A stretch of 18,044 nucleotides of DNA, from NCBI GenBank assembly GCA_038258095.1, contig JBBSQE010000034.1, positions 1 through 18,044 on the forward strand. Reading direction: 5' to 3'. Of this stretch, positions 14,264 through 18,044 are shown piece after piece (position 1 is the first letter of the stretch; each line of letters begins with the position of its first letter). The stretch comes from JBBSQE01 sp038258095. Its GTDB lineage: Bacteria > Actinomycetota > Thermoleophilia > Solirubrobacterales > 70-9. The position numbers were made by a program, and so were the translations under genes. The notes under the pieces are model-generated. The model did no database searches. It saw nothing but the letters and a program-made list of their open reading frames with translations, and was not told where the DNA came from.

Positions 14264-14309
14264 ATTCTCACCGGTTCCCTCACCGACGCCAATGGGTGTC
14301 CCTATCCAT
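14264..14309 (-). promoter_or_regulatory. DosR-like operator F and -10, before 104-aa gene
   Basis: Read on the minus strand, ATGGA-N8-CCCAT (14309-14292), one mismatch; GAGAAT (14269-14264) is 22 nt further and the ATG 34 nt after the operator. TTGGCG overlaps the operator end at the -35 position. Confidence 0.75.
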
Positions 14310-14328
14310 TCACGCAGCACAGAAGTCG

Positions 14329-14571
14329 TCATGCCCCGGATGCCTGGGCCGTGAGGAATGCGTGCAGGCTTTCGTGGTCCTCGCGGCAGGCCGGGCAGCC
14401 CAGGAGGTGGGTGCGCAGGCCGGGGAGGCGCGCGTCGACGTCAGCCCCGTCGATCTCGAGCTCCACGAACTCGTCGAGGAGCTCGAAGCATTGCTCGCAG
14501 CTGACCTCCTGGCCGGTCGGGCCGAGAATGCGCTCGAGCCGAGCGTTGAGATCGTCTTCGCTTCGAGTCAT
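14329..14571 (-). CDS. small zinc-finger anti-sigma factor candidate
   Basis: 80 aa from ATG 14571, which has GGAGG 5 nt upstream; the longer frame overlaps the sigma gene and is not used. It holds SCEQCFELLDEFVELEI (about 24-40) and HLLGCPACREDHESLHAF near the C-terminus, the H-x3-C-x2-C zinc signature of the zf-HC2 anti-sigma group. No membrane helix, so it would be a soluble anti-sigma. It starts 10 nt after the sigma factor stop, the usual layout for a sigma/anti-sigma pair; such proteins hold the sigma factor until a redox or other signal releases zinc. The signal here is unknown. Confidence 0.8.
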   Translation of the reverse strand: MTRSEDDLNARLERILGPTGQEVSCEQCFELLDEFVELEIDGADVDARLPGLRTHLLGCPACREDHESLHAFLTAQASGA

Positions 14572-14581
14572 CTCATCCTCC

Positions 14582-15331
14582 TCAGTCAACTCCATCCGGT
14601 TGCACGAGCCCGGCCTTGGCCAGCTCCCGTCGGAGCTTGCGTCGAGCGTCGTGCAGGGTTTTGTAGAGAGCTCCGCGGCTGGTGTCGAGTCGCTCCGCGA
14701 GCACGTCGACCGGCACCTCATTCAGCGCCAGCGCGACGAACACCTCGCGCTGGTGCGGCGTCAGCACATCCGCGACGGCGTCCCCCAGGACAGCGAGAAG
14801 CTCCGCTCGCTCCAGCTCCTCGTGGGCCGTGCTGCCGCCGGCGGCGAAGGTGTCCCAGCCCTCTGGCTCGAGCACCACCTCGCGACCCTGCCAGGCTCGC
14901 CGGCGCAGCTTCACTCCGGCTTCGAGAAGAGCGAACTTGTAGGCCCAGGTGGTGAACCGGTTGGCGCCGCGGAAGTCGTCGAGCTTCCCGAGGATCGCCA
15001 TCAGCGCGTCATCCGCGGCCTGCATCGCGATGTCTTCGAGCTCCTCGCCGCGCACGTGGGAGAGCGCGGCTCGCCTGCGGCCGAGCTCAAAGCGGGAGGC
15101 GCGCAGCAACAGGTCATGGAGCTTGGAGACCGCCTCCCGACGCTCCGGGCCCTCCGCGCGAAGCGCCGAGAGCCACGCCGCCGATTGGACACCCGCCGGG
15201 GCGTCGCGGTCCTCCAATACACGAATCATCGCCGGCTGAGCATATTCCAGGCCAGCGGTGCCGGTCGACATCAGGGACCCAGGCACTGGCTTCGGCGATG
15301 GGCGGGTGGCGGGGCTGAGAACCTGGGGCAT
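14582..15331 (-). CDS. ECF-type RNA polymerase sigma factor
   Basis: 249 aa from ATG 15331; ATGs at 15271 and 15229 are alternatives, and the first 34 residues look non-conserved, so the real start may be the last of these. Sigma region 2 lies at about 95-150 (ELEDIAMQAADDALMAILGKLDDFRGANRFTTWAYKFALLEAG, with the typical F-R-G...F-T-T-W-A-Y), and region 4 at about 190-240 (LTPHQREVFVALALNEVPVDVLAERLDTSRGALYKTLHDARRKLRREL). It should direct polymerase to its own promoters when released by the zinc-finger protein encoded next. It follows the GTP cyclohydrolase gene by 31 nt. Confidence 0.88.
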   Translation of the reverse strand: MPQVLSPATRPSPKPVPGSLMSTGTAGLEYAQPAMIRVLEDRDAPAGVQSAAWLSALRAEGPERREAVSKLHDLLLRASRFELGRRRAALSHVRGEELEDIAMQAADDALMAILGKLDDFRGANRFTTWAYKFALLEAGVKLRRRAWQGREVVLEPEGWDTFAAGGSTAHEELERAELLAVLGDAVADVLTPHQREVFVALALNEVPVDVLAERLDTSRGALYKTLHDARRKLRRELAKAGLVQPDGVD

Positions 15332-15362
15332 CGTCTCGTTGGCGACGTTCGGCGCTGAGGTC

Positions 15363-15983
15363 TTACCCGGCGAGGCTCAGAAACTCCTGCCTGGTACGCG
15401 CATCGTCTCTGACTGCTCCGCGCAGGGCCGACGTGACGGTCAGGGCGCCGGGCTTCTGCACCCCTCGCAACGACATGCACAGGTGCTCCGCGTTGATGAT
15501 CACGCCCACGCCTCGCGGGTTCAGTCGATTCTCGAGCCAATCGGCCACCTGCGCGGTCAACCGTTCCTGGATCTGCAGGTCGTGGGCGAAAAGGTCGACG
15601 ACGCGGCCGAGCTTCGAGAGGCCGATGATCTGCTCGCCGGGCAGGTAGGCGACGTGGGCGGTGCCGTAGAAAGGCAACAGGTGGTGAGCGCAGAGCGACT
15701 GGAAGGGAATGTCGCGGACGCAGACGAGCTCGTCGTAACCATCCGGATTCGGAAACGTGGTCGCCTTGAAGGGCGTCGGCGAAAGCAGTTCCGCGTAGGC
15801 CCTCGCCACGCGGCGTGGCGTCTCGCGCAGATGCTCGGAGTCAACCTCCGCACCGAGTGCGGTCAGCAGGTCGGCGGCGGCTCGCTCGGCTGCCTCGAGG
15901 TCGACGGCGTCAATGACAGGCGATACGCCGTTTCGACGGCCCGCGACGAGCGACGCCGCGGCTCCGTTTCGAGGGGTGCTCAT
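15363..15983 (-). CDS. folE: GTP cyclohydrolase I
   Basis: 206 aa. It converts GTP to 7,8-dihydroneopterin triphosphate, the first step to folate or other pterins. The zinc ligands C98, H101 and C169 are present in SLCAHHLLPF (97-106) and NAEHLCMSLRG, with H100 as the catalytic His. The usual Glu of the CEHH motif is Ala99 here. Further family features: LRETPRRVARAY (52-63), KATTFPN, LSKLGRVVDLFAHDLQIQERL (122-142) and the C-terminal GALTVTSALRG. ATG 15983 overlaps the stop of the reductase gene (ATGA), so the two are translationally coupled. Confidence in family is high. Confidence 0.95.
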   Translation of the reverse strand: MSTPRNGAAASLVAGRRNGVSPVIDAVDLEAAERAAADLLTALGAEVDSEHLRETPRRVARAYAELLSPTPFKATTFPNPDGYDELVCVRDIPFQSLCAHHLLPFYGTAHVAYLPGEQIIGLSKLGRVVDLFAHDLQIQERLTAQVADWLENRLNPRGVGVIINAEHLCMSLRGVQKPGALTVTSALRGAVRDDARTRQEFLSLAG

Positions 15984-17221
15984 CCGTCGTCAGCCGGCGC
16001 CGCGCCCAGCTCGGTGAGGGCCACGTCGGGATCGGCGAGCCGCTTGGGATCGATCTGCCGGCGGGATCGAATCAGCTCCTGGATCGTCTCGTTGACATCC
16101 CAGACGTTGAGGTTCATGCCCGCGACCACGGCCCCCGCCCGAAGCCAGAAGGCCATGAACTCGCGTTGGTCGACATCACCGCGAAACACGACCTCGTCCC
16201 ACTCCGTCGCGTAGCCCGAGTACTCCATGCCGATCTCGTACTGGTCTGAGAAGAAGTAGGGAGTCTCCTCGTAGGACACGTCCTGTCCCAGCATCGCCCG
16301 GGCAGCGACAGGTCCCTGCTTCAGTGCATTTGCCCAGTGCTCGACACGAACGTGGCGCCCATAGAACGGGTGCTCGGCGTTGGCGATGTCCCCAGCGGCG
16401 AAGACGCCGGGTACGCTGGTCTCGAGGCGAGCGTTCACCACGATGCCGTTGTCGATGGTCAGGTTGGCGCCCTCGGCCAGTCCGGTCCGCGGCGCCACCC
16501 CGATCCCGACGACGACGAAGTCGCTCTCGATCGATGCGCCATCCTGGGTGGTCACGCGCTCCACCGCTTTGCCACCCTCGAAGCGCTCGACCGTGGTCTC
16601 AGGCAGAAACTCAACGCCGTGCTCGCGGTGAATATCGAGGTAGATCTGACCGACCTCGGGTCCGAGCACCCGCTCCAGCGGCAGCGCCGCCATTTCGATC
16701 ATCGTCACGTCGCATCCCTTCTGCCGGGCCGAGGCCGCGATCTCAGCCCCGATCCATCCGGAGCCCACGACCACCAGCCGCCGGCCAGACTCGACCTGGC
16801 GCCCGATCCGCTCTGAATCAGCAAGGGTGCGCAGGTAGTGGATTCCGTCCAAATCCGACCCCGGCGCGTCCAGGCGTCGCGGCACCGCGCCGGTGGCCAG
16901 CAGCAGTCGGTCATAGCCGAGATGCCGATCGCCCTCGAGCATCACCTCGTGCATGCCCGTGTCGAGGCCGGTCACCCGGGTGGAAGCCAAGAACTCGATG
17001 TCGTGATCGGAATAGAAGCTCTCGGGATGGACATACGGCCCGCTCTCGGCCTCGCCCCGAAGGTACTCCTTAGAAAGTGGTGGGCGCTCGTACGGTCGCT
17101 CCGGCTCGTCGCCGATCAGAACCAGGCGGCCGTCGAAGCCCTCCTCGCGCAGAGTCTCTGCCGCCTTTGCTCCGGCCAAGCCGGCGCCGACGATGACGAA
17201 CCTCTGAGATTTGGCACTCAT
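15980..17221 (-). CDS. FAD-dependent NAD(P)H:ferredoxin/rubredoxin reductase family protein
   Basis: 413 aa from ATG 17221, with AAGGAAAGGA about 5 nt upstream. Two Rossmann motifs: FAD at VGAGLAGAKAAETL (11-24) and NAD(P)H at VVGSGWIGAEIAAS (151-164), with ERPYERPPLSKEYLRG (41-56) and the second FAD contact GVFAAGDIAN (272-281). The C-terminal part (about 315-400) matches the Reductase_C domain. The family passes electrons from NAD(P)H to a ferredoxin or rubredoxin, often for cytochrome P450s or ring-hydroxylating oxygenases, or acts in redox defence. No ferredoxin or oxygenase gene is seen in the window, so the partner is unknown. First gene of an operon with folE, the sigma factor and the anti-sigma. 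Confidence 0.9.
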   Translation of the reverse strand: MSAKSQRFVIVGAGLAGAKAAETLREEGFDGRLVLIGDEPERPYERPPLSKEYLRGEAESGPYVHPESFYSDHDIEFLASTRVTGLDTGMHEVMLEGDRHLGYDRLLLATGAVPRRLDAPGSDLDGIHYLRTLADSERIGRQVESGRRLVVVGSGWIGAEIAASARQKGCDVTMIEMAALPLERVLGPEVGQIYLDIHREHGVEFLPETTVERFEGGKAVERVTTQDGASIESDFVVVGIGVAPRTGLAEGANLTIDNGIVVNARLETSVPGVFAAGDIANAEHPFYGRHVRVEHWANALKQGPVAARAMLGQDVSYEETPYFFSDQYEIGMEYSGYATEWDEVVFRGDVDQREFMAFWLRAGAVVAGMNLNVWDVNETIQELIRSRRQIDPKRLADPDVALTELGAAPADDG

Positions 17222-17429
17222 TTGTTCCTTTCCTTGGCCCTGGGCATGAGCCGACTCTTCCGCGTCCTTTGGCCCATCTCTCCAATTAGCATCCACTCGG
17301 GCCTGGTTCTTACGTCGGAACCGTCGAGATGATTGATTCCTGTTCAGCGTGCAGCCGGGTGTGCGATGGATCGGAATCGGTCATCTAGGTAAGAAAACGG
17401 CTGCGAAGCACAGCTAAGAACCTGGCAAC
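17222..17429. other. Intergenic region between divergent operons
   Basis: About 220 nt between the reductase gene (minus) and the small ORFs (plus). The stress operator is absent. TAGGTA near 17385 is a weak -10 candidate. Nothing else convincing was seen. Confidence 0.4.
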
Positions 17430-17444
17430 AAGGAGATGAACCTG

Positions 17445-17516
17445 ATGTGCAATCGGACGTTTGACCTCGGGACGTTTGACCTCGGGACGGCGCGAGGCCC
17501 GAGGAGCTTCGCGTGA
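17445..17516 (+). CDS. 23-residue ORF with TFDLG repeat
   Basis: AAGGAG (17430-17435) lies 9 nt before ATG 17445 (an in-frame ATG at 17436 touches it). The product, MCNRTFDLGTFDLGTARGPR..., contains TFDLG twice because a 15-bp unit is duplicated in tandem (17456-17485). The stop TGA overlaps the GTG start of the next gene (GTGA), the usual sign of translational coupling. No function is recognised; it could equally be a leader that only delivers ribosomes. Confidence 0.42.
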   Translation: MCNRTFDLGTFDLGTARGPRSFA

Positions 17517-17716
17517 GCGCTCACACGCTGACGGTCGACGAGCTCGAGCGCTGGGAGTTGTTCGGCGCTCACTGGCGCGCCGTGGAGATCTCTGACCAGC
17601 GAGCCGTGGTCGACCTATGCACGTGTACCGGTGCGCCGGTCGAGCGCCGCGAATCCGACGACCCGGTGCTCATCGCCTACGTGCGCTCGGAGCAAATGCG
17701 AGGAACGTCAGATTGA
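17513..17716 (+). CDS. unknown 67-residue protein
   Basis: GTG 17513 has GAGGAG 6 nt upstream. The protein reads MSAHTLTVDELERWELFGAHW, then RAVVDLCTCTGAPVERRESDDPVLIAYVR. The combination LFGAHWR...DLCTCTG..VER.ESDDP.LIAY looks like a conserved small actinobacterial family of unknown function. It has a C-T-C pair but no other recognisable site. Soluble, no signal peptide. It overlaps the 3' end of the convergent transaldolase gene by 9 nt. Confidence 0.68.
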   Translation: MSAHTLTVDELERWELFGAHWRAVEISDQRAVVDLCTCTGAPVERRESDDPVLIAYVRSEQMRGTSD

Positions 17717-18044
17717 GGGCTCGTCAGAGAGCTTGGGCTCGTCGGAGAGCTTCGACTCCATGCGGGACAGCAGCTCGTCGTAGGAGGCGCAGAAGGATTC
17801 GATGCCCTCGCGCTCCAGCTCGCTCGTGACCTGCGCAAGATCGATGCCGGCAGCCTCCAGGTCGGCGAGGACGCGTTCCGCATCGGTCGGCTCCCGGTCG
17901 AGGCTCGAGCTCACCTCACCGTGATCGGCGAAGGCGCGTAGCGTCTTCTCGGGCATCGTGTTGACCACCCCCGGTGCGATCAACCGTTCGACGTAGAGCA
18001 CGTCCGAATAGGCTGGGTTCTTCGTCCCGGTGCTGGCCCAGAGA
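17708..18044 (-). CDS. tal: transaldolase, C-terminal part (5' end beyond window)
   Basis: The last 112 codons are present; the gene runs past the right edge. LWASTGTKNPAYSDVLYVERLIAP...NTMPEKTLRAFADHGEV is the C-terminal signature of the long transaldolase type of actinobacteria, which moves a dihydroxyacetone unit between sedoheptulose 7-phosphate and glyceraldehyde 3-phosphate in the pentose phosphate pathway. The catalytic Lys lies in the missing part. The C-terminus ends SKLSDEPKLSDEPSI: an 18-bp tandem duplication (17718-17753) has repeated KLSDEP in frame. The last 9 nt overlap the convergent 67-codon gene. Confidence 0.93.
   Translation of the reverse strand, partial: LWASTGTKNPAYSDVLYVERLIAPGVVNTMPEKTLRAFADHGEVSSSLDREPTDAERVLADLEAAGIDLAQVTSELEREGIESFCASYDELLSRMESKLSDEPKLSDEPSI

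Noticed and set aside
15258..16214. 318-codon plus-strand frame over folE and the reductase gene
   Set aside because: Lies fully antisense to two clear enzymes and has no recognisable motif.

Overview
The window reads as chromosomal DNA of a high-GC actinobacterium. GC-rich third positions, frequent GTG/TTG starts, several promoters that place the start codon at the likely transcription start (leaderless mRNAs), an actinobacterial-type transaldolase and a CysA2-like sulfurtransferase all point that way. A Thermoleophilia/Solirubrobacterales-like host is my best guess, but that is inference. No rRNA, tRNA, CRISPR, prophage or insertion sequence was seen.

Layout. (1) 1-1836: a divergent pair of membrane proteins, a COG4280-type protein (cut by the window edge) and an FTR1-family iron permease; a DtxR/IdeR-like iron box lies in front of the permease. 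(2) 1880-3900: a GT39-like membrane glycosyltransferase and a small four-helix membrane protein, both on the minus strand. (3) 4111-6226: an OmpR-type response regulator overlapping its membrane histidine kinase. (4) 6242-7126: a MYG1-family protein. (5) 7389-14309: a stress island, described below. (6) 14329-17221: a compact minus-strand operon of an FAD-dependent NAD(P)H reductase, GTP cyclohydrolase I, an ECF-type sigma factor and a small zinc-finger anti-sigma candidate. (7) 17445-18044: two small coupled ORFs facing the 3' end of transaldolase.

The main discovery is in the stress island. Six 18-bp inverted repeats, ATGGG-N8-CCCAT (four perfect, two with one mismatch), lie in front of a GreA-like factor, a universal stress protein plus CopD-like membrane protein, a cysteine-less DUF779-like protein, a thiosulfate sulfurtransferase plus DUF488 operon, a NarL-type two-component system, and two unknown genes. 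One site serves two divergent genes, so there are seven promoter readings. In all seven a NANNNT hexamer (consensus GAGGAT) lies exactly 22 nt after the repeat. In four of them the ATG begins exactly 34 nt after the repeat. The GGG-N8-CCC core has the geometry of the mycobacterial DosR/DevR box, and the only NarL/FixJ-type regulator in the window sits inside the island behind one of these promoters. I infer a self-contained, autoregulated DosR-like regulon with a membrane kinase that lacks the GAF sensor domains of DosS/DosT. Binding of this regulator to these sites is inference; the sites, spacing and gene order are read directly from the sequence.
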